Assembly (NCBI RefSeq): GCF_024397855.1 | Contig: NZ_CP073343.1 | Location: forward strand, 2,294,001-2,358,000 | Direction: 5' to 3' | Source: Marinomonas rhizomae | GTDB taxonomy: Bacteria > Pseudomonadota > Gammaproteobacteria > Pseudomonadales > Marinomonadaceae | DNA length: 64,000 nt | Shown here: one piece after another, positions 41,609 to 49,769 of the stretch | How positions within the stretch are numbered: the first letter of the stretch is position 1 | Layout of the letters: the number at the start of each line of letters is the position of its first letter | Made by a program: the position numbers and the translations under genes | The notes under the pieces: generated by a model | Databases searched by the model: none | What the model was told of the DNA's origin: nothing | The model's input: the letters and a program-made list of their open reading frames with translations, nothing else

Positions 41609-42196
41609 TTAACCCTTGGCTTTTAACGCATTACGATAAGACATTTCAAACGGCAGATTCATTCGTTTCAAGTGGTCGATTGCAGCCGCACCCAAAACAC
41701 CTTTTGGCACCCCTGTCAGCAAAACAAACCAATAGTTAGCAATCATATTTTCCGCAAAAATACCGGCGGTTTTATCGTCCACACCCACTTGCTTAAAGCG
41801 CTTAACGATACCTTCTGAAATAACCGCCATTTGATTGGTATGAAACCCACCCTTCGCCAAGCTATCTAGCAATACTTGCCGAGTAAATTCAGCGTATTCA
41901 TCGTAAAAGTCAAATAAGACTTGAGCCATCTGCAAAAGGTAATCAATTGGCGAAGAGCTGGCTTTTTGAGAAGCAACAGCCGCGCGAAGCGCCACATCCA
42001 TCTCATCAAAAAAGATATCTTTTACTAGGGAAAGTTTATCCGGAAAGTGTACAAACAAGGTTCCAACGGCGATGCCAGCTTTGTCACTTAAGTAGCGAGT
42101 ACTGGTTGCCTCAATACCTTGCGTTAAAAAAGCTTGCTTGGCAATGGTTTTGATTTTAGATCGAGTATTGGCTTTTTGCTGCTGACGAAGACTCAC
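41609..42196 (-). CDS. TetR-family transcriptional regulator
   Basis: A 195-residue regulator. The N-terminal HTH shows TKQAF-type start (IAKQAFLTQGIEATSTRYLSDKAGIAVGTLFVHFPDKLSLV, about residues 17-56). The C-terminal ligand/dimer domain is helical. The GTG start at 42196 has AGGGGAA 7 bases upstream. The likely target cannot be assigned: the DUF1499 gene lies 82 bp upstream in the same direction, and radD is convergent. Confidence 0.88.
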   Translation of the reverse strand: MSLRQQQKANTRSKIKTIAKQAFLTQGIEATSTRYLSDKAGIAVGTLFVHFPDKLSLVKDIFFDEMDVALRAAVASQKASSSPIDYLLQMAQVLFDFYDEYAEFTRQVLLDSLAKGGFHTNQMAVISEGIVKRFKQVGVDDKTAGIFAENMIANYWFVLLTGVPKGVLGAAAIDHLKRMNLPFEMSYRNALKAKG

Positions 42197-42278
42197 CTTA
42201 ACATTCCCCTAAGTAAGATATCAGGAGAGTCTAGCCTGTCTAATTTTCGAAAACGAGCATAATTTAACGCGTAGAACA

Positions 42279-43043
42279 TTAACGCATTGAACTTAGATTC
42301 GGCATAGACGATCGAGCGAGGGACTCTGAAAGATCCGACATAAAAGACACAATACGTTCTGCATTTACACCAAAATCACCACTACCCACCCTTGAACAAG
42401 AGCGCATATCAACTCGAATTTTATCGGACTCTACCTGTGTGATACGAATTATCACATCATCACGAAATCCAAAAATCGGCGTACGAGCGGTTGCCTCAAT
42501 AATGCCGGCACCAGAATAGGTTGCCAACACATCCCAACCTCTATCCTCAACAAGTTTTTCTATTTGAGAGTAAACAACCTCTTTGCTTTTTTCAGAAAAC
42601 AAAGGTTCAACTTCAGGATAGTATTTACGCTGAATAGGAGCCCAATCACGATTATAGCTCAGATCATTTTCTTGAGATTTACGGATGAAGTTAGCATTGA
42701 GAAAAGCAGGAGGGATATTTGTATCGGTTGTAATGTCGTTTATGTCAGGCAAATTGGCGCGTTGTAGATAAAAACCAATCCACATTAAGCTGTAGACCAA
42801 AGACACAATTAGAACCAAAAAGAAGAATCTCTGACACGCTATATTTCTTTCTTTCCAGCAAACACCTAGCGACACAGCAGCAAACAAAGACAAAACCAAA
42901 GAAGCCAATACACTCTTACGGAGCATAGAAAAGCCTGTAATTGGTTCAAAAATCCCAACTCGAACACCGGCAATAGATATAAATGCAATACAACCAACCA
43001 ACATGAGAAGAATGTATAAAACCGGAGAGATATAACGACTCAT
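42279..43043 (-). CDS. DUF1499 membrane protein
   Basis: A 254-residue protein from ATG 43043 (a longer frame to 43130 exists but its N-terminus is unlike a membrane anchor). Three hydrophobic segments occupy about residues 6-26, 41-59 and 71-91. A periplasmic or cytosolic DUF1499 domain follows: INDITTDTNIPPAF, then YSQIEKLVEDRGWDVLATYSGAGIIEATARTPIFGFRDDVIIRI and VDMRSCSRVGSGDFGVNAERI. The function of DUF1499 is unknown. The IS3 element lies 212 bp upstream of this start and could affect its expression. Confidence 0.82.
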   Translation of the reverse strand: MSRYISPVLYILLMLVGCIAFISIAGVRVGIFEPITGFSMLRKSVLASLVLSLFAAVSLGVCWKERNIACQRFFFLVLIVSLVYSLMWIGFYLQRANLPDINDITTDTNIPPAFLNANFIRKSQENDLSYNRDWAPIQRKYYPEVEPLFSEKSKEVVYSQIEKLVEDRGWDVLATYSGAGIIEATARTPIFGFRDDVIIRITQVESDKIRVDMRSCSRVGSGDFGVNAERIVSFMSDLSESLARSSMPNLSSMR

Positions 43044-43319
43044 AGACAACTCATAGCGAAAAAATAATATCTCACACCATATCGCGACTTGACGGCAACG
43101 AACAGAAGCAACTAGCTTGTTTCGACGCATTCCTTTGTATTTGCATATTTTCTGTAAGATTTCAGACAGAGAATATAAAGAATAGCGTTTTAGCAGGAGT
43201 CATTGCGTAAAAATAGGTCAAAGTAATAAATCGATTACACATGAACTAACAAGATTGAATCGCCACTAATTAGCTAGACACCTTTTAGTTAGATAAAATG
43301 ATCTAATTGAGAGGTATTT

Positions 43320-43598
43320 ATGAGCAAAACACGTTACCCAGAACAATTCAAAATTGAAGCGGTTAAGCAAGTGACTGAAGCAGGCTTTAGTGTTGCTGAA
43401 GTCGCTAATCGCTTAGGCACCACCACTCACAGTTTATACGCTTGGATTAAACGATATGGCCCTGAGGCAGAATCGTTTGCAGAGGCTTCTGCTGAGTCGA
43501 GCGAGATCCTTCGTCTTCGGAAAGAACTCAAGCGAGTGACGGAAGAGCGCGACCTGTTAAAAAAAGCCGCGGCGTACTTCGCAAGCCACCCAGACTAA
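43320..43598 (+). CDS. IS3-family OrfA (DNA-binding)
   Basis: A 92-residue protein with the IS3 N-terminal HTH (YPEQFKIEAVKQVTEAGFSVAEVANRLGTTTHSLYAWIKRYG). A leucine-zipper helix, LRLRKELKRVTEERDLLKKAAAYFA, follows and serves OrfA/OrfAB dimerisation. GAGAGG lies 5 bases upstream of the ATG. The AAAAAAG slippery heptamer at 43560-43566 (read AAA AAA G in frame 0) lies in the zipper's KK codons, allowing -1 shift into orfB. Confidence 0.93.
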   Translation: MSKTRYPEQFKIEAVKQVTEAGFSVAEVANRLGTTTHSLYAWIKRYGPEAESFAEASAESSEILRLRKELKRVTEERDLLKKAAAYFASHPD

Positions 43599-44476
43599 GA
43601 TACGCCTTTATCAGGGACCACTGTGCCGATTTTTCAGTAAGGCGACTGTGTAATCTCTTCGATGTTCATCCCAGTGGCTATTACGTTTGGTTGAAAGAGC
43701 CAAAATCAAAACTTGCTAAGGAAAATGAACGGCTAACAGGTCTTGTTAAACAACTTTGGCTGGAATCGGGTTGTGTCTACGGTTATCGAAAGATCTATCA
43801 AGACCTGAGATCCTTGAATGAATCTTGTGGTATTAATCGAGTGCATTATCTGATGCGAAGAGCAGGCCTTAAGGCTCAGGTGGGTTACCGAAAGCCTAGA
43901 GCTCGGTCAGGAGAAACACATACAATAGCCAACAATGTGCTTGAAAGACAGTTTAATCCAGAAAGCCCGAATACAGCGTGGGTTACAGATATCACCTATA
44001 TCCGAACTCACGAAGGCTGGCTATATTTATCTGTCGTGCTTGATCTCTATTCCCGTCGAATAATAGGCTGGAGCATGGGACCAAGAATGGTGAAGGAACT
44101 TGTTCTTGATGCACTGATGATGGCTGTGTGGAGAAGAAAATCAAAGCAAAGGGTAATAATCCATTCAGACCAAGGCAGTCAGTTTACGAGCTATGAGTGG
44201 CATAGATTTTTGGACGATCACAATTTACAAGCCAGCATGAGTCGACGTGGGAACTGTCATGATAATGCTGTTGCTGAAAGCTTTTTCCAGCTTTTAAAGA
44301 GAGAGCGAGTGAAGCGAAAGATTTACTCGACAAGGGGCGAAGCCAAACAAGACATTTTTAATTATATAGAAATGTTTTATAACCCTGTCAGACGCCATAG
44401 CGCTAATGATATGTTGTCACCTGTTGAGTATGAGAAACTGTTCGAAAAGATGACTGAGAAGTGTCTACTGAACTAG
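43565..44476 (+). CDS. IS3-family OrfB transposase (via -1 frameshift)
   Basis: The orfB frame is open from the slippery site to the TAG at 44474-44476, with no ATG before the conserved region. It is therefore expected to be made as the OrfAB fusion; a TTG at 43691 is the only late alternative. It begins with an HTH_21-like region (YAFIRDHCADFSVRRLCNLFDV), then the DDE integrase core: first Asp in VTDITYI, second in IIHSDQGSQF, and Glu in NAVAESFFQLLKRE. All catalytic residues are present. Confidence 0.9.
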   Translation, partial: SRGVLRKPPRLRYAFIRDHCADFSVRRLCNLFDVHPSGYYVWLKEPKSKLAKENERLTGLVKQLWLESGCVYGYRKIYQDLRSLNESCGINRVHYLMRRAGLKAQVGYRKPRARSGETHTIANNVLERQFNPESPNTAWVTDITYIRTHEGWLYLSVVLDLYSRRIIGWSMGPRMVKELVLDALMMAVWRRKSKQRVIIHSDQGSQFTSYEWHRFLDDHNLQASMSRRGNCHDNAVAESFFQLLKRERVKRKIYSTRGEAKQDIFNYIEMFYNPVRRHSANDMLSPVEYEKLFEKMTEKCLLN

Positions 44477-44486
44477 TGGCGATTCA

Positions 44487-45393
44487 GATCTCCCTATAAA
44501 AAAATTGTTGTCTAACAGCTAATTACCATAGTTAGAGTTCAAACCTGAAAACTTACCAAAGCAACATTAGAGAGTGACCGTCAAAGTAAAAAAACAGTCA
44601 AAGTCACCATCCCCCCACAACAAATAGCTGTAAGATTAACCTGTGAAATATCTACACCAAGAGTCTGTTGCAACACATTATGTTGTATTGTGTTTAAGCA
44701 AGGGCGCAGCCATAAATAAGTAAGACACAATGATCCGTGTAGAGACTCGATGTTAGGCGATAACTTAACCCCTAAACGAGAAGATATCTATCAGCACCCT
44801 AAAAAAGTAACTGACAGACAAGAATAGGACATTGGGAAGGAGATGCGGTGATAATATGACCAAAAGCAACTATTGGAACACAGCAATCTTTTTGATTTTG
44901 TGACTCACTCGACCACAAAAAAAATGTAATCACTACAAGGCCCTTTTTCAAGATCGTCGATGACAATATTACAAAGCCAATCAATATACTCAAATATCAG
45001 TGGGGCCAAAAAGAAGCATAACACGGAGCTGTGACGAAACAGTAAAGATGTGCCTGCATCCTTTTTAATTAAAAGGATGCAGACTTTAAGGTTTTTAAAA
45101 TGTATGAATTATCGAAAAATAACAATTATAATTGAATTTAAATTATCAATTTATCTTCTCTTAAATATTAAACCCAAAAATAGTAAATAGCATTATAACA
45201 AAATATAATTACACGAGCCTGTTTTAATTATGTACATTAGAAAAAGTACTAAAAGTGTTTTTTTCATGTACGAATCGACAATTGTGAAGTCTACTTAATA
45301 TTAACAAGACACAAAAAAACAATAAGATTACAACCAACTTTATTAATATCAAAAATATTTAAAACCACTTCCTTTAATTTAATTTTTTAATGG
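44487..45393. other. Gene-free AT-rich region downstream of the IS
   Basis: About 900 bp with no supported gene. A 64-codon minus-strand frame at 44799-44993 lacks a ribosome site and family resemblance. The sequence becomes strongly AT-rich after 45000. An 11-bp perfect stem is at 45055-45081. No promoter or repeat could be tied to a gene. Confidence 0.5.
45055..45081. repeat. Perfect 11-bp hairpin in the AT-rich gap
   Basis: TGCATCCTTTT (45055-45065) pairs perfectly with AAAAGGATGCA (45071-45081) around a 5-base loop. It resembles a terminator stem, but the nearest gene end is over 300 bp away (45394, minus strand), so its role is unclear. Confidence 0.6.
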
Positions 45394-46182
45394 TTACTGA
45401 TCCATTCGATCAGATAAGCTTTCTAAGAATTGGATTCCAGAATACGTCACATCTTTCTGAATAATGCCTTGCTCAATTTTTAAGTCATTTTCATCGATAA
45501 AGTCAGAATCAACAGATTTAAGTGTTATGTTATAGTCATACGTTTTTATAAAAACTGGGAAAACTGAAAATTGGTAACTTAGTCTACGCATTAATTCTGA
45601 AAGTGGTTGATCTAAAATGCTGACAAAACCGCGACCAAATTTCTGGTCTTCTTTAGCTCTTGATAGCAACCAATCATATTGTTCTTTTTTAATATATTTA
45701 TTAGGGACTTCAAGATATTGAATTTCATACTCTAAATCACCATCTATTTTACCAATAAGTTTATTGTTCCCTACATCTTCGTAACGTACAAATTTACTTT
45801 CATCATTAGCTGGGTCAATACTCATTTCAAAAATTTGTTCAGCAGATAAGTTTGGTATCTTAGCCGCCATTTCGCTAAAGGCTTTTTCAGCTCTTTCATG
45901 AACAACATTATAGTCGAATAGATATGCACTATGTTTATTATGATCAATAACATATTGACCTTTCCACTTTACAGTCATCTCGGTGAGCTTTGTATGCCTT
46001 TCATTTAGCAATTGATAATCTGTGCGTAAATAGGTATCGTTAACTTTAATAGTTATATCTACCAAATGGTTAGTCCCTTTCAAAACCTCGTATTTTAGTG
46101 TTAAATTATTGTCTGCAGCCATGGTTTGACTGCCTATCAACAAAGCAGAAAGAACAGTAACTATTCTAGTTTCTTTTAACAT
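45394..46182 (-). CDS. Secreted protein of unknown function
   Basis: About 262 residues from ATG 46182, giving a clean signal peptide (MLKETRIVTVLSALLIGSQTMAADN, cleavage near AMA-AD). An upstream frame to 46239 lacks a hydrophobic start. The mature part is beta-rich in its first half (LTLKYEVLKGTNHLVDITIKV, DYQLLNERHTKLTEMTVKWKG) and helical later, loosely like LolA-type or DUF4412 folds. I do not recognise the family. It is separated by 443 bp from the next upstream gene of the cluster. Confidence 0.7.
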   Translation of the reverse strand: MLKETRIVTVLSALLIGSQTMAADNNLTLKYEVLKGTNHLVDITIKVNDTYLRTDYQLLNERHTKLTEMTVKWKGQYVIDHNKHSAYLFDYNVVHERAEKAFSEMAAKIPNLSAEQIFEMSIDPANDESKFVRYEDVGNNKLIGKIDGDLEYEIQYLEVPNKYIKKEQYDWLLSRAKEDQKFGRGFVSILDQPLSELMRRLSYQFSVFPVFIKTYDYNITLKSVDSDFIDENDLKIEQGIIQKDVTYSGIQFLESLSDRMDQ

Positions 46183-46625
46183 GTTTAGTATATCCTTATT
46201 AGCTTGATCAAATAACATTTTTTTTGAGTTTCTTAACACAATCTAAAGTAGGTAATATTGTGTTCAATCTAACAACTTATTGCCCATTATTATAATAACT
46301 TAGTTAATAATTAATGTACATGGTATTGGGCACATTTTCGAAATGCTGAATGTAGCTATTCCCGAAACAGGTTGCGCCTAAAACTTCCGTTATTAGATCA
46401 ACTACACATTTTTATTTTTGCACTAAAGTGTGTTTTTCTGAAATCGAAAATATTTTATTATCAACGATATTGTACTCACTAACCTTAAATATCAGACCGA
46501 AAAATTAAATAATATTCGCTGTACCAGTATACATATGACACTTGCTAAACGTGCAGTATACTCGGTTAAAAATGTGATTTCGTAAAATAAAGGCTACTTT
46601 TAACAAGCTCATCAACACATTTACT

Positions 46626-47318
46626 TTAGCTAAAAAAGTACATCGCGATTACAGGTAAATTAGCCAAGACCCCAGAAACTCGTAAAAATAAATAACCGAC
46701 ACTAGATCCTCCACCATCAAATGATTTTTTATAAATTAATGGGTAATCAAAGTGATATAACAAATACAAAACATTAAATAACCCCACTCTGTTAACGTTC
46801 AAATCAATGTTTTCGCCTGTTTTTAGCTTTATAAAAGCCCTATTTAGCGCAGCATTTACTTGAGTTTGTGTATCAGACACGTGATTAATCAAATTGTAAT
46901 TAAATAATACTGATTCGATATCATCCCTTTTGAATAGTCTGCTTTGCTTTAATGAATCATTTATAAATGGGTTAACTTCAATTTTCTCTTTGCTTATGGT
47001 CATCACGTGTTTTGAGCTAAATCCAAACTTGCGCCATATAAGAATGCGTTTTAATAATAGTGTACCAATAAGGAGCGGTAAATAAACAACTAAGCCAGCT
47101 ACGCCATAGCTATCAACTAACCAAAGCGCGGCTACTAATGAAAGCGTAATTAAAGCAACGGTAAATAATAACTCTATTAGAAAAGACAAATGACATAATA
47201 AACGTAATAAAGGGAGTTTAATTTCACTTGTAGAACTTAAAGTATCCTGCTCTTTAAAGTGAACATTTTCAAACCATTTTTTATCGCCTAGGCTGGTTGG
47301 CTGTTCATTGTTAGTCAT
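46626..47318 (-). CDS. Two-segment membrane protein with soluble C-terminal domain
   Basis: About 230 residues from ATG 47318, which begins 2 bp after the stop of the upstream secreted-protein gene, so the pair is coupled. Two membrane segments lie near residues 45-66 and 71-90. Then comes a basic loop (KRILIWRKF) and a mixed alpha/beta domain (MTISKEKIEVNPF, IESVLFNYN, FIKLKTGENIDLNVNRVGLFNVLYLLYHF), like 2TM-plus-PH-type bacterial proteins, with another hydrophobic end. The PH-like reading is inferred. No function is known. Confidence 0.65.
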   Translation of the reverse strand: MTNNEQPTSLGDKKWFENVHFKEQDTLSSTSEIKLPLLRLLCHLSFLIELLFTVALITLSLVAALWLVDSYGVAGLVVYLPLLIGTLLLKRILIWRKFGFSSKHVMTISKEKIEVNPFINDSLKQSRLFKRDDIESVLFNYNLINHVSDTQTQVNAALNRAFIKLKTGENIDLNVNRVGLFNVLYLLYHFDYPLIYKKSFDGGGSSVGYLFLRVSGVLANLPVIAMYFFS

Positions 47319-47320
47319 AT

Positions 47321-47800
47321 TTAACTTCTTAATAAGTTGGCCATAAGCCATTTGCCATCGACTTGTCCAAACTTACATTTTCCTTTTATTGTTACGTTGT
47401 CTTTCTTTTTACCAAAAAATATTTTTGATGTTGTAAATGTGTAATTAACCCACAGCTCGTCAGTATAACCATACTTCAATGCATTCTTTTGTGATGTTTG
47501 ATAAATACTGTTTTTAGCATCCTCAAGCACCTCAGTACCAACAATTGTAAAGTTATGGATACTCAAATACTGTTTTTTTGTATAATGATCATGCTCACGA
47601 GCTAACATACCTTTTACAATACTTTGGTCCATATCTTTAGGTAGCGGTGCATAAAGCTGCTTGAAAAGCTCATAATCTTGATTTAAAACGATATCTACTG
47701 ACTTTTTACATTTTTCAATCGGGATACTGTAGTCAACGGCACTTGCCGTAAATGACAAAATTAATGATTGAGCCAGTGTAACAAAAGCTATTTTTTTCAT
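47321..47800 (-). CDS. Secreted protein, possible NTF2-like
   Basis: A 159-residue protein with signal peptide (MKKIAFVTLAQSLILSFTASA, cleavage near ASA-VD). The mature domain begins with a Cys-containing helix (KCKKSVDIVLNQDYELFKQLY), then beta strands, and ends KGKCKFGQVDGKWLMANLL, a DGKW-type end often seen in small NTF2-like secreted domains. The plan resembles the secreted protein at 51929-52360. It is the first gene of a pair with 46626-47318. Confidence 0.65.
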   Translation of the reverse strand: MKKIAFVTLAQSLILSFTASAVDYSIPIEKCKKSVDIVLNQDYELFKQLYAPLPKDMDQSIVKGMLAREHDHYTKKQYLSIHNFTIVGTEVLEDAKNSIYQTSQKNALKYGYTDELWVNYTFTTSKIFFGKKKDNVTIKGKCKFGQVDGKWLMANLLRS

Positions 47801-47931
47801 AGCTTTCTCCTAAAATAGGTAATTAAAATGCACTTTACTAGTTAGCTGAGTTTCTACTCTAAAAATACCACCCGAAGTGCCCTCCACTCCGCTGCTTTCA
47901 ATAGATTGCCTGTTTATTTCATTTAAGAGTT

Positions 47932-48411
47932 TCAGTCGAAAAATCCTCTAATATCATCTACAAAAGGTTTATCAATGTGCTCAGCTAACTCTTTTGCTAT
48001 ATTTCTGACATTTTCATGTGCGCGACTATAACCTAAAGTAACCCTAGATAAATTTTCAAACTCAACATGATATTGATAAAACTCTTTTTTTATAGGATGG
48101 CGAGTCGCTATTACACTTGTCATATTCTTCAATTGATAACGAACTGTCCTAATTGGATAAAGTGAACTGGATTTAAATATAAGCACACTATCATTTGCTG
48201 ACAAAATTAAGCGCGATTTTAAAAAAAGTAAATGCCAACATAATGTAGAAACACATGCCCACGCAAATACATTGAAATCAGCTTTATCGTAAGACAGCAC
48301 TAATTGAGCAACACAAATAAGCCCAATCATAAAACCTGTCACTCTAAATATCCCCATATCTTTGTAAATATAAAAGGTGCCATCTGATGACTTACGAAAC
48401 TTTGGCTTCAT
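47932..48411 (-). CDS. Two-segment membrane protein with PH-like domain
   Basis: About 159 residues from ATG 48411, which overlaps the upstream gene stop (ATGA). The N-terminus is short and basic, then two hydrophobic segments near residues 24-42 and 48-64. A beta-rich domain follows (LILSANDSVLIFKSSSLYPIRTVRYQLKNMTSVIA, QYHVEFENLSRVTLGYSRAHENVRNIAKELAEHI), with the final helix typical of bacterial PH-like domains. Unknown function. Coupled to 48408-49070. Confidence 0.65.
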   Translation of the reverse strand: MKPKFRKSSDGTFYIYKDMGIFRVTGFMIGLICVAQLVLSYDKADFNVFAWACVSTLCWHLLFLKSRLILSANDSVLIFKSSSLYPIRTVRYQLKNMTSVIATRHPIKKEFYQYHVEFENLSRVTLGYSRAHENVRNIAKELAEHIDKPFVDDIRGFFD

Positions 48412-49070
48412 AGTAACCTCAGTATATTTGCAAATAAAAACAGCACAAAAAAAGGCAGTGTAAGCTTGGCATAATCTTTTACTCGCCATAAAACCGGTGC
48501 AAAGTCGTCTATAGATTCTACATTAACATTGTTGCTAGCTTGGCTGGTTGGTTCAGTAATAAGCATCGGCTCTGCGCCACTGTGTGTTTTAATGTAAGCA
48601 TTTGTGCTTAACCATAGCGCCAGATTTACAGCCAGTGATTCAGCCTCACTTCGGCTAGACAATAGATAGCGTTGATTAGCAACCAGTAGCCGCCACTTAT
48701 TTTGTAAATCAGTATCGGGTTCAACAAGAAAGCCTTTACTATGTAAATAAGCATGTTGTTTGTACTTTATACCAAGTATTGAAATACTGTAGTAACAACC
48801 TTTGCTCGCAGTTGTTAACACCAGTAGCAGGTTGGTACTAAGCAATAATATCGATAACAAAACAAACACCCCAGTTGCCCATGCGTAAAATTGCAACGAT
48901 AAACTTTGTGTGCTTGCACCTAAAGCTAATACAGCAAAGATCCCCCCTAAGGTACGAGTTATGACCGTTGCTTTGGTTTTAAATGCTATGTGATTTTTAT
49001 CGCTAGACTTATCAAATATGTGAGAGTATGTAGTAACGCTTTTTTTTAGTTGTTCATAATTCAATGGCAT
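48408..49070 (-). CDS. Membrane protein of unknown function
   Basis: A 220-residue protein with two hydrophobic segments near residues 42-60 and 67-88, a soluble domain (GCYYSISILGIKYKQHAYLHSKGFLVEP, WRLLVANQRYLLSSRSEAESLAVNLALWLS) and a C-terminal membrane segment (LTLPFFVLFLFANILRLL). The layout parallels the next gene. It begins 4 bp after the Sel1-repeat gene and ends in an ATGA overlap with 47932-48411, so the three form one transcription unit. No family is recognised. Confidence 0.65.
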   Translation of the reverse strand: MPLNYEQLKKSVTTYSHIFDKSSDKNHIAFKTKATVITRTLGGIFAVLALGASTQSLSLQFYAWATGVFVLLSILLLSTNLLLVLTTASKGCYYSISILGIKYKQHAYLHSKGFLVEPDTDLQNKWRLLVANQRYLLSSRSEAESLAVNLALWLSTNAYIKTHSGAEPMLITEPTSQASNNVNVESIDDFAPVLWRVKDYAKLTLPFFVLFLFANILRLL

Positions 49071-49074
49071 AATA

Positions 49075-49614
49075 TCAATTATTCTTATCCAAGGTGCCTA
49101 CAAACCTTTTCCAGTCAGAACAAAGTGACCCGCCCTTTTCTACACATTCATCCATTACTTGTTGGGCTTTTTTCAAATTGACTTTAACACCCTTTCCATC
49201 ACGGTAACCTTCAAATACAAAGTACATTGCAGTCAGGTTTCCAGCGTCGGCACCTTGTTGATAGTATTCAAACGCTTTAACAGGGTCTTTTTTACCGAAT
49301 GTTCCTTCTTCATATAACTTTGCATAATAGTAAAAAGCATCAGTATTACCCTGCTCAATAGCTTTATCAAGCCAATAACGTGCCTTATCAAAGTCTTGTG
49401 GATATTCCCTCCCAGAGCTTTGTGCATAAAGACGGCCTACTCGCGCCATCGCTTCAGCATCTCCTTGTTTTGCTTTGCTACGCTGTATGTCAACATTGCG
49501 CTGTTCTTTGCTAGAAAAAGTTGCATGTAACGATGTATCTGTACCAGCTTGCAGGTCAAGTGATACAACGCAGCTAGCTAAGCCTAGTATGATAGCTAAT
49601 GGTAATTTTTTCAT
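49075..49614 (-). CDS. Secreted Sel1-repeat protein
   Basis: About 179 residues from ATG 49614, with signal peptide (MKKLPLAIILGLASCVVSLDLQA). Two to three Sel1/TPR-like repeats follow: EAMARVGRLYAQSSGREYPQDFDKARYWLDKAIEQGN, AFYYYAKLYEEGTFGKKDPVKAFEYYQQGADAGN and AMYFVFEGYRDGKGVKVNLKKAQQVMDE. Sel1 repeats mediate protein contacts and are common in periplasmic or outer-membrane scaffold proteins. It starts the three-gene unit 49614-47932. Confidence 0.8.
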   Translation of the reverse strand: MKKLPLAIILGLASCVVSLDLQAGTDTSLHATFSSKEQRNVDIQRSKAKQGDAEAMARVGRLYAQSSGREYPQDFDKARYWLDKAIEQGNTDAFYYYAKLYEEGTFGKKDPVKAFEYYQQGADAGNLTAMYFVFEGYRDGKGVKVNLKKAQQVMDECVEKGGSLCSDWKRFVGTLDKNN

Positions 49615-49769
49615 CTGTATAATCCTTATAGAAAGCGGGCTATATAGGCCCAATGAAATTTTTTGAGTAACAAAGCTTTATGATGCTAAATTTTCTTGCT
49701 CCCCTTTTTAATACATTACGCTATAGCCATTTATTTTGATCGTGTAGCTACACTAGATTGATGTGGCCA

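Larger units (their letters stand above)
43256..44486 (+). mobile_element. Complete IS3-family insertion sequence
   Basis: A 1231-bp element beginning TG and ending CA. The 26-bp terminal inverted repeats (43256-43281 and 44461-44486) match at 22 positions, sharing TGAATCGCCACTA and TAGACAC. The target duplication is GAT (43253-43255 and 44487-44489). It carries orfA and orfB joined by an A6G frameshift site. The orfB stop codon lies inside the right repeat. Intact ends, duplication and frames indicate a recent and possibly active insertion. No gene is visibly interrupted. Confidence 0.93.

Noticed and set aside
44511..44763. GTCTAAC and GTTAGGC boxes after the IS, as possible attC ends
   Set aside because: They fit the box consensus, but are about 250 bp apart with no paired arms between them.
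44799..44993. 64-codon minus-strand frame after the IS
   Set aside because: No ribosome site, no family resemblance, lies in a gene-free AT-rich region.
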